Below are positions 25,339 through 33,317 of a stretch of DNA of 64,000 bases, piece by piece (positions within the stretch are counted from its first letter, which is position 1; every line of letters begins with the position of its first letter). The stretch spans positions 62,001 to 126,000 of the forward strand of contig OZ242345.1 in the NCBI GenBank assembly GCA_965208605.1, in the 5' to 3' direction. Position numbers and translations under genes: made by a program. The stretch is from UBA9659 sp965208605 (GTDB lineage Bacteria; Pseudomonadota; Gammaproteobacteria; Pseudomonadales; Azotimanducaceae). Below the pieces are notes generated by a model. That model was given only the letters and a program-made list of their open reading frames with translations. It ran no database searches and was not told the DNA's origin.

Positions 25339-26238
25339 TTAGTGTGCTTTGTTCAATGCTTCTCTCGCTAAGATGCGATCTTCTTCGGTTTGATATTGGG
25401 GGCTGGGGTACCTCGGGCGCCTGAGCTCAGGCTTGCCTTGCTCTCGTTCGGCAATCAAATCCCAACCCGCTTGCCATTCAAAAGGCAGTAGTTCGATCCC
25501 TGGGGCAGTCATGGTGTCAAGACCGCCAAGTGCTTGCCGGACAATTTCCAGCTGATTTTGCTTGTCGCGAAATTTCCCCGCCTCAAAGCCAAGCGGGTAG
25601 TTCACAAACTGTGCTCTGGGCGGTTTACCCGCCTGCAGAATATCCAAGCAACTACCTAGAATGAGCGTGGGCAGCCCCAAAGATTCAAAATGGCGAGCTA
25701 TCAGACACACGGTCTGATGACATACGGGTCACAGCGGGACAAGGAGTAGTTGGTCAATAGGCTCAGCCTTGATAGCGGCAACCAGTCTCGGGATGAGCTC
25801 GGTCTTCACTTTTGTTTGTGAATAGAGGCCACCCATGCAAGACCAATAGTTTGTGGCGAGGTCTCCAATAATGCCCTCCTTGTTCAACCTGGCGAGTGCT
25901 TCCGTGGGAAACACGGTGCCTGGATCCTGGCGCGCTTCCACCAGATAATTTTCCATAATATGTGAGAAACGAATGTTTTCTACAGGTGTATCGCTTGGAA
26001 TTTCCCGGATGCTGGTGTCGTCCTTGTAGTGGTAGGCAATCTGCCCCTGCATATAGGTACCAGCAGTCGAAATCATACCTAGTTTGGACTCCCGCAATGG
26101 TTTCATTGGCGGGGTAAATCGGGGCTCAGCTTCGGCCTGGAACCACTGATAAGGCGCATACCCCAGTTTGCGGTAATTTTTCATGGTCTGAAGTATGTAT
26201 TCAGTTGGATGCGGTTTCATATAAATCACAAACGCCAA
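25339..26238 (-). CDS. Selenoprotein of the glycine/betaine/sarcosine/D-proline reductase B family (PrdB/GrdB-like), in-frame TGA = Sec
   Basis: Two frames (26238-25729 and 25710-25339) lie in the same reading frame, separated only by TGA at 25731-25729. Reading the TGA as selenocysteine gives one 299-residue protein whose centre is LLLVPL-U-PVCHQTVCLIAR, a UxxC redox motif where the family places its Sec or Cys. N-terminal parts also fit the family: YRKLGYAPYQWFQ, MISTAGTYMQGQIAYHYKDD, EGIIGDLATNYWSCMGGLYS. Directly after the TGA is a 7-bp perfect stem with a GU-containing loop (25700-25718), as expected for a bacterial SECIS element. The protein is a stand-alone homologue, since no other reductase subunits are nearby. 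The start may be 26238, 26220 or 26184. Sec machinery genes are not in this window. Confidence 0.85.
25700..25718 (-). promoter_or_regulatory. Candidate bacterial SECIS hairpin
   Basis: In mRNA sense the hairpin is AUCAGAC-CGUGU-GUCUGAU: seven perfect pairs closing a 5-nt loop that contains GU. The loop occupies nucleotides 18-22 after the UGA, inside the distance range reported for bacterial SECIS elements (about 16-37). Below the stem a C-A mismatch is followed by a U-G and a G-C pair. Confidence 0.75.
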
Positions 26239-26421
26239 TAGATTGTCTGGGAAAATTTGCCTATGATGTCCCCCTGCATCGGCTCACTTTAGTATTATCC
26301 GCCGACATAAGCAAAACTTGAATAGTGACAAGCCAAAATCATAAAAATATCAATATCCGGGCTGCCCTGAGCAGACCCTATCAGAGTCAACTAATAGATA
26401 GATCATCGCGCAACAATTACG

Positions 26422-27705
26422 ATGCTCCGCGGCGGGTGTCATTCATTCATATCAGGTGATAATGCCTTGAATTTTGTGTTTAGAAACTGGCGCTGGCTTC
26501 TGGCCATAGCGTTCTTCTTACTGGGTTTTGTTGGTTTTGTATCGGGTGTCCTGGTTACCGAACGGGACATTACTGCTGCCAACCCCCTCGCGTTGAGCTA
26601 CTACTCCTTGGGGCTGTTCGTACTCGGCGGCATGGATATCGGCGTACCCACTGGCGGCCCGGCCTGGGGTAGGGTATGTCTCTGGATAGCCTATATTGGC
26701 GCTCCCTCCTTGACGGTATCAGCGATCATCCTAGAGTGGTTGCAACTGGCTGTTGTGCATCCCGGCCGGTGGCTAGTGTCGTTGCGTAACCATACCATCG
26801 TCGTTGGTGTTAACGATGTGTCTCGGAGTGTCATGGATAAACTCATTCGAGTTGACCAGGGCACAAAAATGATCGTCGTTGACCGAGATATTCGGACAAC
26901 GCTTCGCCAGGAATTGAAAGACAAGTACGGCGCCAAGTGTATTGTCGGCGAATATACGGACGAATATTTCTTATCCATGCTCAGATTCACCCAAGCGAAG
27001 CGGATTGTCCTGGTCAGCGACAGTGACTTTGACAATTTTGAAACAGCGAGCAAGTTGCTTGCTATAGAACCCAAGCTAGGCGAGCGCACCATCGTCCACT
27101 GTAATAAGCTACGTTACCTGCGGGAAATGGCGCACTCCAATGTTGTGCAGATGACGCGCACCTTCAACAGCTATCGTCTGGCGGCACAATATTTGGTCCG
27201 CTCGGTGGTGCTGGAACAATGTTATCAGACCGAACGACTCAACATGGTGGTTCTGGCAGGATTTGGTGCCTTTGGTCAGACGGTGCTTGAAAGCCTGCAA
27301 CTTACTGCGGAGGTGGGGATATCCGAAGTCGTTATCATTGATGCGGATGCGCACCGACGGCTCATGGTGGCTCAGGAGCATGTTGAGATGCGCTCGGGCA
27401 TCAAGCAACACCTCATTCAAGGTGAAATTGGACACCCAGAGATCTGGCAACAGGTGGAAAAAGCAGTTGACCTGTCTACCGGCACCCCGCTGGTGCTGCT
27501 GGCTACTGGCCAGGATGATGAAAACCTGCGAGCGGGTAGTTGGTTATCTAAACGCTACCCGAATACCAAAGTGATTATTCGCACTCAGCGAGATTCTCAC
27601 TTCGCCGAATCCATCAGCCGGTCAACCGATATTATTACTTTTAGCCTGTCACGGATATTCCGGGAATCTTTGCCAGACGAATGGTTTACTGAGCTTCAAC
27701 CCTAG
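26422..27705 (+). CDS. Membrane protein with two RCK/TrkA-N NAD-binding domains (potassium-channel-like)
   Basis: The N-terminal 110 residues are membrane-embedded (WLLAIAFFLLGFVGFVSGVL at about 25-44; further helices at 60-75 and 84-108). Two Rossmann-type RCK domains follow: HTIVVGVNDVSRSVMDKLI at about 125-143, with GEYTDEYFLSMLRFTQAKRI; and NMVVLAGFGAFGQTVLESLQ at about 273-292. This is the layout of prokaryotic potassium-channel regulators, but I do not see the TVGYG selectivity filter, so ion conduction is unproven. It may sense nucleotides and act on a partner. The gene is divergent from the selenoprotein, with a 183-bp gap. Confidence 0.75.
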   Translation: MLRGGCHSFISGDNALNFVFRNWRWLLAIAFFLLGFVGFVSGVLVTERDITAANPLALSYYSLGLFVLGGMDIGVPTGGPAWGRVCLWIAYIGAPSLTVSAIILEWLQLAVVHPGRWLVSLRNHTIVVGVNDVSRSVMDKLIRVDQGTKMIVVDRDIRTTLRQELKDKYGAKCIVGEYTDEYFLSMLRFTQAKRIVLVSDSDFDNFETASKLLAIEPKLGERTIVHCNKLRYLREMAHSNVVQMTRTFNSYRLAAQYLVRSVVLEQCYQTERLNMVVLAGFGAFGQTVLESLQLTAEVGISEVVIIDADAHRRLMVAQEHVEMRSGIKQHLIQGEIGHPEIWQQVEKAVDLSTGTPLVLLATGQDDENLRAGSWLSKRYPNTKVIIRTQRDSHFAESISRSTDIITFSLSRIFRESLPDEWFTELQP

Positions 27706-27830
27706 GTTCAGCGGGTGGTATTTTTTCCAGGGGTGTGCGAAATTGCCCAGATTCAATAGAGCCCTTGTTTGTATATGAAAGAGTTATAAAGAGCCGTCAT
27801 TGTATATAAAGGGTAACAAAAGGAACCTCC

Positions 27831-28850
27831 ATGGCACTAACACTCTTGTGGCCGATGACTCGATGGCCAGATGATCATCATATTGAACGTGATACTGCCG
27901 GTGATGATGTGCATTGCGTGTTTGTCAACCAGCCTGCTGAGGTGACTGAGCAACAGTGGGGGCTGGCGGATGCTCTGGTGTGCACAGAGGATCCGCTGAC
28001 AGCAGATGACCTGAGCAAGATTGCACGGTGTCGCATATTCATCGCGCCGAAGGTCGGCTTTGATAACATTGATCTGGAAAAATACGGCAAGGCCGGTATT
28101 CCTGTGTGCCATGTACCGGACTATGGCACCCAGGAGGTCGCTGACCATGCTATGGGGTTACTACTCTGCTTGATGAAGGGTATTAACCGGTACGACACTC
28201 GTCTGCGGGCGGCACCGGTAACCCACTGGAAGCCCATGGACCACCCGCTGGCGTTACGCTTATCGGAAGCCAAGCTGGGCATTCTTGGCTTGGGGCGAAT
28301 CGGCACGGCCATGGCCCTGCGTGCCAAAGCCTTTGGCATGCAAGTGACCTTTTATGATCCATACCGAGCTAACGGGGCTGATTTAGCACTGGGGATCCAG
28401 CGCACTGAAAGTCTTGAAGCATTGTTTGCCGAGTCGGATATTGTCAGTTTGCATGCTCCATTAACCCCCGAAACCAAGAAGCTGATTGATGCCACTGTCC
28501 TTTCCCATGCGAAACCAGGATTGGTGTTGATCAATACTGCCCGGGGTGAAATTATTGATATTGATGCGCTCTATGAGGCAATGAAGACCGGGCAGATTGG
28601 TGGGGCGGGGCTAGATGTGATGTCTGAAGAGCCTTCCAACCTGGAGCGTCCCTTGATTAAGGCTTGGCACCAGCATGAGGACTGGCTAGCGGATCGATTG
28701 CTGATTACGCCGCATGCCGCCTTCTATACCCCCCAGAGCCTGTATGACATGCGTACTAAGGGCATCCCGGTAGCGTTGAAGTATTTGCGCACCGGGCGGC
28801 TTGAAAACTGTGTCAATAAGGAATTTCTGGTCAATATCAGGACCGACTAG
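27831..28850 (+). CDS. D-isomer-specific 2-hydroxyacid dehydrogenase (CtBP-like)
   Basis: An NAD-dependent oxidoreductase of 339 residues. LGILGLGRIGTAMALRAKAF binds NAD; catalytic residues are the Arg of LINTARGEIID, the Glu of DVMSEEPSN and the His of LLITPHAAFYT. HVPDYGTQEVADHAMGLLLC resembles the C-terminal-binding-protein subgroup rather than phosphoglycerate dehydrogenase; no ACT domain is present. ATG 27831 has AAAGGAAC upstream. The substrate is unknown. A run of palindromic repeats begins after the stop. Confidence 0.9.
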   Translation: MALTLLWPMTRWPDDHHIERDTAGDDVHCVFVNQPAEVTEQQWGLADALVCTEDPLTADDLSKIARCRIFIAPKVGFDNIDLEKYGKAGIPVCHVPDYGTQEVADHAMGLLLCLMKGINRYDTRLRAAPVTHWKPMDHPLALRLSEAKLGILGLGRIGTAMALRAKAFGMQVTFYDPYRANGADLALGIQRTESLEALFAESDIVSLHAPLTPETKKLIDATVLSHAKPGLVLINTARGEIIDIDALYEAMKTGQIGGAGLDVMSEEPSNLERPLIKAWHQHEDWLADRLLITPHAAFYTPQSLYDMRTKGIPVALKYLRTGRLENCVNKEFLVNIRTD

Positions 28851-29140
28851 GTTGCAAACTTGCCGAAGAGTCTGCCTTCCAGGACAGCCTAGGTTGTGTA
28901 TGTGCTCAGCTCATCACTGCCCGCCGCGCCGTCACTCTCGGGCTTGCCCGGGAATCCAGAGGAACAAAGGCAATCACGGTGCTAGTGGCGATGATAGCGG
29001 ACTGGATTCCTGCCTTCTTTGATCCTGACGGCTAAAAGGGCAAGCTCGAGAATGACTGTATAGGTTCTTGAAGTTATGACCACTGGTATCAAACAAGTGG
29101 TGATGGGTGCTACTGGCTAGGTGTTGCCAAGCGAATTGCT
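28851..29140. repeat. Intergenic palindromic repeat block
   Basis: The 290-bp gap contains GTCACTCTCGGGCTTGCCCG at about 28931, GGGAATCCAGAGGAAC at about 28950, and TTTGATCCTGACGGCTAAAA (29018-29037), which also occurs beside the IS30 relic at 1556. It continues with AAGCTCGAGAATGACTGTAT, mixing the two repeat types. No gene. Confidence 0.75.
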
Positions 29141-29464
29141 TTATTGGAAAAATAGTTGAAACACTATGGCAGTCGACAGACTAACGCTGATACCAAACAT
29201 CCATTTGATTAATGAAAACTGATCTTTAAAGTAAACGCCGAGATTTCTAATATCGTCTTTGGTGTCGTTGCGGAGGGTATCAAAACCTATTGCCATGTCA
29301 CGGCGGAGGGAAGCGTCCAGGTCCTTCATGTCACTACGGAGGGAAGTTCCCAGGTCCTTCATGTCACGTTTGGTGTCACGGCGGATGGAAGTTCCCATTT
29401 CCAGCATGTCGCAGCGAAGGCTTTCAATATCTTCTTTGGCGGCAAGGGGGCAAGCATGACTCAT
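29141..29464 (-). CDS. Tail-anchored coiled-coil protein with 11-residue repeats
   Basis: This 107-residue protein has a short N terminus with two cysteines, then four to five 11-residue repeats (RDMKDLGTSLR, SDMKDLDASLR, RDMAIGFDTLR) that form an uninterrupted amphipathic helix, and ends in a single membrane helix (LIKWMFGISVSLSTAIVFQL) with FFQ as the last residues. It resembles small bacterial coiled-coil/DUF1640-like proteins. The DNA shows 33-bp repetition at about 29262-29395. It lies 11 bp from the ATPase gene upstream on the same strand; a functional link is only suggested by that spacing. Function unknown. Confidence 0.65.
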   Translation of the reverse strand: MSHACPLAAKEDIESLRCDMLEMGTSIRRDTKRDMKDLGTSLRSDMKDLDASLRRDMAIGFDTLRNDTKDDIRNLGVYFKDQFSLIKWMFGISVSLSTAIVFQLFFQ

Positions 29465-29475
29465 CTGCGTGGGTT

Positions 29476-30648
29476 TTATTTTGTCTTAACAGGCGGCGGC
29501 TGTTGATTCAGTATATGCGTCATGAAACTGGGAATACCCGGTTCATAGAAAGCCGACCCCTGTGGTCGCCAAATGAAATCCAGGTCAATAAATGTTTGTA
29601 AACGTTCAATGTCTGATTGTGTATTCAATGTATCAACCGATAAGTTATCGGTAATGATTTCCATAATCACATCCTTTGTCATTTTCTTTGTATCTTGAAA
29701 TGCTTGTGCAATAGCAATAGTCGTTGACTGCAACCCAAGTTTATTTAATGTATCTCTACGTTTATTATAAAAATCCTTTTTTATAATGGTAATATTTGGT
29801 TTTGCAACGACAACCTGTTCATCAGTTAAGTGCGTCAAGTTTGTTTTGTTTGCTTCCATCCATAAAGAACTGCCCCGCAATTGTAAAAAGTATGGATAGC
29901 ATTGACTATCTTCAACTATGAGGGACAAAGCATCTTCAGTTATTTGTATGCCCTGTTCCGCTAAGGGTTTACTTATCGCATCCGCGGCAGCCTGTTCATC
30001 CAAACGCCCAAGACCAATCATTCTGGAACGCTCAACAAAGGAAGCGCCAACTTTTGACAGAAAATTCTGCAGTCCAGGAGTGCCAGCCAAAACCAACATA
30101 AATGGAGATTCAGGACTAATTATTTGATGGAGATTTAATAAATTATTACACAGATCTGCGTCCATTTTATGTGCTTCATCCATTAACAATATTAATGGTT
30201 GTTTTTTACACTGATCAATTAAAGTCTTTTGAAAAGTTTGTTTAAATAAATCCTTTGCTTTCCAAGTAGCACTAGCAGCCAATGCTTCGACATTAAAGCC
30301 AGCCGTCACATCTTCAGGGGTCAGTTTACTTTTCAGCGTTTGAGGAGGCATCAAACACTTCCATAAATCAGATGGCGATCCTAATTGATCAGGAGTCACC
30401 CAAACCACACGCATTGAATCATCTTTTGTATCGCCCTGCTCAACTTCATTTTTAAACCAACGCAACAAGACAGTTTTACCCATCCCTCGGGGTCCATATA
30501 AAACTGTTGCTGCCGGAGGTGATTTACCAGCAGACATTTTGGCTAAACCCTTTCGAAACACAGCTTGCTCATCTTCTCTGCCAGCCAGATAGGGCGGAAG
30601 ATGTCCAGAACCCGGGCTAAATGGATCTTCTAATTTGGGTAATTTCAT
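29476..30648 (-). CDS. P-loop ATPase of the archaeal-type/STAND-like group
   Basis: The 390-residue protein has Walker A in VLYGPRGMGKTVLLRWFKNE (about 48-67), Walker B LILLMDEAHKMDADLCNN (about 152-169), a sensor segment MLVLAGTPGLQNFL, and a C-terminal region (about 290-390) that looks like a winged helix (YNKRRDTLNKLGLQSTTIAI, ending with SIP-F-type contacts). Such single-gene ATPases are common in mobile or defence contexts but their role is mostly unknown. It is AT-richer than the flanks and enclosed by repeat blocks, which suggests acquisition. The coiled-coil gene follows 11 bp downstream. Confidence 0.8.
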   Translation of the reverse strand: MKLPKLEDPFSPGSGHLPPYLAGREDEQAVFRKGLAKMSAGKSPPAATVLYGPRGMGKTVLLRWFKNEVEQGDTKDDSMRVVWVTPDQLGSPSDLWKCLMPPQTLKSKLTPEDVTAGFNVEALAASATWKAKDLFKQTFQKTLIDQCKKQPLILLMDEAHKMDADLCNNLLNLHQIISPESPFMLVLAGTPGLQNFLSKVGASFVERSRMIGLGRLDEQAAADAISKPLAEQGIQITEDALSLIVEDSQCYPYFLQLRGSSLWMEANKTNLTHLTDEQVVVAKPNITIIKKDFYNKRRDTLNKLGLQSTTIAIAQAFQDTKKMTKDVIMEIITDNLSVDTLNTQSDIERLQTFIDLDFIWRPQGSAFYEPGIPSFMTHILNQQPPPVKTK

Positions 30649-31105
30649 AACGGTCTCGGTTTTTCAAATGAATCTCAACAATTTTAAGTTTATCAAATTT
30701 TCTTGATGATTCCCTTATTAATTCAGCGGCTAGTGGCGATGATAACGGGCTGGATTCCCGAGCAAGCTCGAGGATGACGGCCAGATATGTACATGCCCAA
30801 GGCGGTTGCCTTTGTTCCTCTGGATTCCCGTCACCCCAGTCCATCCCAGCCGATGGCTGTGACCACTGGCTTCGGGGGGAATCCAGAGGAATGAGCAGTA
30901 TTGCCTTCGTTCCTCGCTCACCGTGCTTCTCGACATTCCCGTCTCCCGTCATTCTTGTTTATGTTCACTGATTCACTTCCCTTTGTTGTTGTGTACATGC
31001 CCAAGGCGGTTGCCTTTGTTCTTCTGGATTCCCGCCTAGGGCAGAATTGACGGGGGCGTCCCCCGGTTGCACTTCAAGGTTGAATCCAAGGCATCATATA
31101 ATTGC
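30649..31105. repeat. Long intergenic repeat region with a solitary IS30-like end
   Basis: This stretch (about 450 bp) has no gene. 30750-30780 is GGATTCCCGAGCAAGCTCGA with AGGATGACGG; 30815-30890 contains another copy centred on CAGCCGATGGCTGTGACCAC; 31010-31050 a third partial. ATGTACATGCCCAAGGCGGT occurs at 30786 and 30993 and a relative at 35113. 31055-31083 (CCCCGGTTGCACTTCAAGGT) is the inverted form of the IS30-relic end at 1408-1435. Confidence 0.75.
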
Positions 31106-31134
31106 TTGACAGTTTTTTTGTTGCAGGGTAAAAA
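31106..31134 (+). promoter_or_regulatory. Sigma-70-type promoter
   Basis: TTGACA (31106-31111), a 17-bp spacer with a T7 run, and TAAAAA (31129-31134) form a well-spaced promoter about 45 bp before the start codon of the membrane-protein gene at 31180. Confidence 0.55.
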
Positions 31135-31179
31135 TGCCGAGTGAAAAACAATGACGATTAGCATTTCAGGAGAGTGACC

Positions 31180-31908
31180 ATGTCAGAAAATAATTCTTAT
31201 GAAAGACCAGAGGATGATGCACTCAAACCCTCTTCAGGGAGTGCATATCAAGCTTCGCTAGAAGGCGCTATCAAGGGCGAATATGATTTTTCCATAGGTG
31301 CCATCATTAAGGCCTCCTGGAAGGCAACAAAAGGCTTTAAGCTCACAGCCTGGGGTGCCTACCTCCCTCTTATGTTGCTTATGGGTATCAGCGGTGCATC
31401 AAACGTCGCCTATAAAGACGATATGGCAGTGCTTACTGTGATTTTCATATTGGGTTTTATTATCGCCCCCATTTTTGCCGCAGGTTTATCCATGTTAGGT
31501 ATTCATCGTGCCGCTAAACGAGAGGTGAAAGCTATTGATGTGTTTGCTTACTACAAACAACTACCAAAACTTCTTGGGCTAACTATCTTAGCAAATATAC
31601 TGGTAGTAGTTGGTCTCCTATTATTCATTCTTCCAGGCATTTATCTTTATTTTGCTTATCTGATGGCGATGCCGCTGATGCTGGAGAAAAAGCTTGGTAT
31701 TTGGGAAGCCCTTGAAGCATCACGGAAAGCGATCACGCATAAATGGTTTTTGTTTTTCGGCTTTTTTGTTGTTCAGATGTTGATTTTATTACTGGCATTT
31801 ATACCGTTAGGTCTCGGTCTGATTTGGGTAATCCCCATGCTGATAGTCCTGATAGGTATCTTATATCAAAGGGTATTTGGTATAAATCCAGAATCATCTT
31901 TGCGTTAA
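31180..31908 (+). CDS. Polytopic membrane protein (DUF975/BPSS1780-like), unknown function
   Basis: The ATG at 31180 follows AGGAGA (31168-31173); a GTG two codons upstream is less likely. The 242-residue product has a hydrophilic N terminus, then about five helices, e.g. GAYLPLMLLMGISGAS, VIFILGFIIAPIFAAGLSML, LTILANILVVVGLLLFILPG and WFLFFGFFVVQMLILLLAF. The YDFSIGAIIKASWKATKGFK amphipathic entry and the GIYLYFAYLMAMPLMLEKKL segment resemble DUF975-type membrane proteins, in which a pair of such segments repeats. No catalytic motif is visible. A bidirectional terminator separates it from the convergent buf operon. Confidence 0.75.
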   Translation: MSENNSYERPEDDALKPSSGSAYQASLEGAIKGEYDFSIGAIIKASWKATKGFKLTAWGAYLPLMLLMGISGASNVAYKDDMAVLTVIFILGFIIAPIFAAGLSMLGIHRAAKREVKAIDVFAYYKQLPKLLGLTILANILVVVGLLLFILPGIYLYFAYLMAMPLMLEKKLGIWEALEASRKAITHKWFLFFGFFVVQMLILLLAFIPLGLGLIWVIPMLIVLIGILYQRVFGINPESSLR

Positions 31909-31917
31909 CGGTAAAAC

Positions 31918-31955
31918 CATGCCGCTGATTAAACCCTGGTTTAACCAGCGGCATG
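31918..31955. terminator. Bidirectional hairpin terminator
   Basis: CATGCCGCTG (31918-31927) pairs perfectly with CAGCGGCATG (31946-31955), and an inner TTAAACC/GGTTTAA stem extends it. Read on the minus strand it is followed by GGTTTTACC, giving a T run for the buf operon; on the plus strand it ends the membrane-protein gene. Confidence 0.8.
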
Positions 31956-31965
31956 TTGCTCTAGC

Positions 31966-32553
31966 CTAGGGGTTCAAGACGCGGAACTTCTGTTGAATCC
32001 AGTAATCAAGGCTCACAAACCTGCCGCCGCCGATAAACAACAAGACCAGCAGCATGCAGATATAGGTGGCGGCAAACTCTATGCCATTGTTCAGCACGAC
32101 AAAATTACCCATCTCCGTGAGCCACTCGTAATTCCCGTGTTCCTGAAGGATAGACTTGGCACGACCCAGTCGGCGCAGTGCACCTTCGGTTCTCTCCGTG
32201 CTAAGGAGACCGCTACCAGCAATAGCCAGCCAGCCGTGGGACAGATGGACGGTAAAAATCGCGACCAGCATAGTGAATATCAACGGGATAGAGATCCAGC
32301 GAGTAGCAAAGCCAAATAGCAGGAAGATGGAACCGCCCAATTCGGCTGCGATCGCCAGTATCGTCATGAGCCAGGGCGCCGGTAGCCCCAGACTGCCGAA
32401 CCAACCCACTATGCTATCAAATGAGTTGACCTTGTTGATGCCTGCTTCAAAGAAGACCGGCGCCAGATAGAGGCGTAGCAACAGCGGTGCTATAAAATCC
32501 ACCCGGCGCGTTTGATCCAGCATGTTTTGCAGTTTATTGAGTAGAGCGGTCAT
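31966..32553 (-). CDS. DoxX-family membrane protein, last gene of the buf operon (BufD-like)
   Basis: A 195-residue protein with four hydrophobic helices and the DoxX pattern: LLLRLYLAPVFFEAGINKVN, GLPAPWLMTILAIAAELGGS, FLLFGFATRWISIPLIFTML and IEFAATYICMLLVLLFIGGG. DoxX proteins end many DUF692/DUF2063 operons. Residues about 110-140 (a soluble insert ending EHGNYEWLTEMGNFVVLNNG) are longer than in minimal DoxX proteins. It starts 14 bp after the DUF2063 stop and is followed by the terminator at 31918. In the bufferin context its role (membrane anchoring or redox supply) is undetermined. Confidence 0.88.
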   Translation of the reverse strand: MTALLNKLQNMLDQTRRVDFIAPLLLRLYLAPVFFEAGINKVNSFDSIVGWFGSLGLPAPWLMTILAIAAELGGSIFLLFGFATRWISIPLIFTMLVAIFTVHLSHGWLAIAGSGLLSTERTEGALRRLGRAKSILQEHGNYEWLTEMGNFVVLNNGIEFAATYICMLLVLLFIGGGRFVSLDYWIQQKFRVLNP

Positions 32554-32567
32554 TTTTCATATCCTCC

Positions 32568-33317
32568 TTAGGTAGTAGATTCGGTAAATACAAGATGTTC
32601 ATTGAACAACCTCAGCATGGCAAGGCCCCGGGTCGTGAATTGCGTTTTATCGTCAACTTTTAATTGAATCGCCAGCTCATCAAACCAATCCATGGCAATG
32701 AGCCCGGGCTGCCTTCGCATATCGTCCAGAAGTGCAAAGGATAGGGGTTCAAGTTCAAAAAATCTGACGCTTTCAGTCTTGTCCCGTAGCACCAGCAGAT
32801 GCACGGCTGTTACATTCGGTGCTGTGGGTTGGAAGTCTTTTCTGATGCGTTGCACCGGATAGTGATAGCTCAGCGGTTCCGCCAGCAATGACAGCAGTAG
32901 CGGTTTGCTACCCAACTCGCTCGGGTCTATCGGTGCATCTGGTGGCTCTGCATCCCGGGTAAAAAGGTCCAGTTCCATCCATTCATAATGCATTAACTCG
33001 GTGAGGAAGCCAGGAAGTTGCTGTGATAGTTGTCGGTGCGCTAAATACTGAACAAATTCTTGGGCAATTTTGGGGAAGTAAGGCGTTTGTGACTGGTGGG
33101 AAATTAAATAATCACGCACCAGACTATCCCACTGGCTAGCGGACAGAATAGTTTTAGCCACCGGAAAAAATCCCTTTAATAACCCAGAAAGATTATTAAA
33201 CACTAGCTCCGAATAGACACTCATTCGGCGTTTATCAAGCCCCTGAGGAAGAGCTGCATGGCTCGGGTCCCTTAGATATTCGGTGAAGCCACCTTGTAGT
33301 TGGGCAAGTGCAGTCAT
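32568..33317 (-). CDS. DUF2063 partner protein (BufC-like)
   Basis: The 249-residue protein opens LAQLQGGFTEYLRDPSHAAL, the usual start of the DUF2063 (HvfC/BufC N-terminal) domain, and continues with RRMSVYSELVFNNLSGLLKG and FFPVAKTILSASQWDSLVRD. A second domain covers about 120-249. DUF2063 proteins are thought to deliver the precursor peptide to the DUF692 enzyme. The start overlaps the DUF692 stop by 4 bp (ATGA at 33314-33317), i.e. translational coupling. Confidence 0.92.
   Translation of the reverse strand: MTALAQLQGGFTEYLRDPSHAALPQGLDKRRMSVYSELVFNNLSGLLKGFFPVAKTILSASQWDSLVRDYLISHQSQTPYFPKIAQEFVQYLAHRQLSQQLPGFLTELMHYEWMELDLFTRDAEPPDAPIDPSELGSKPLLLSLLAEPLSYHYPVQRIRKDFQPTAPNVTAVHLLVLRDKTESVRFFELEPLSFALLDDMRRQPGLIAMDWFDELAIQLKVDDKTQFTTRGLAMLRLFNEHLVFTESTT

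Noticed and set aside
25339..26238. The two half frames treated as two genes or as a simple nonsense pseudogene
   Set aside because: Both halves are conserved to the same degree, the interrupting codon is TGA at a redox position and a SECIS-like hairpin follows, so Sec reading explains more.
26422..27705. Calling the RCK protein a potassium channel
   Set aside because: No TVGYG-like filter is visible between the N-terminal helices, so only the RCK/NAD-binding part is supported.
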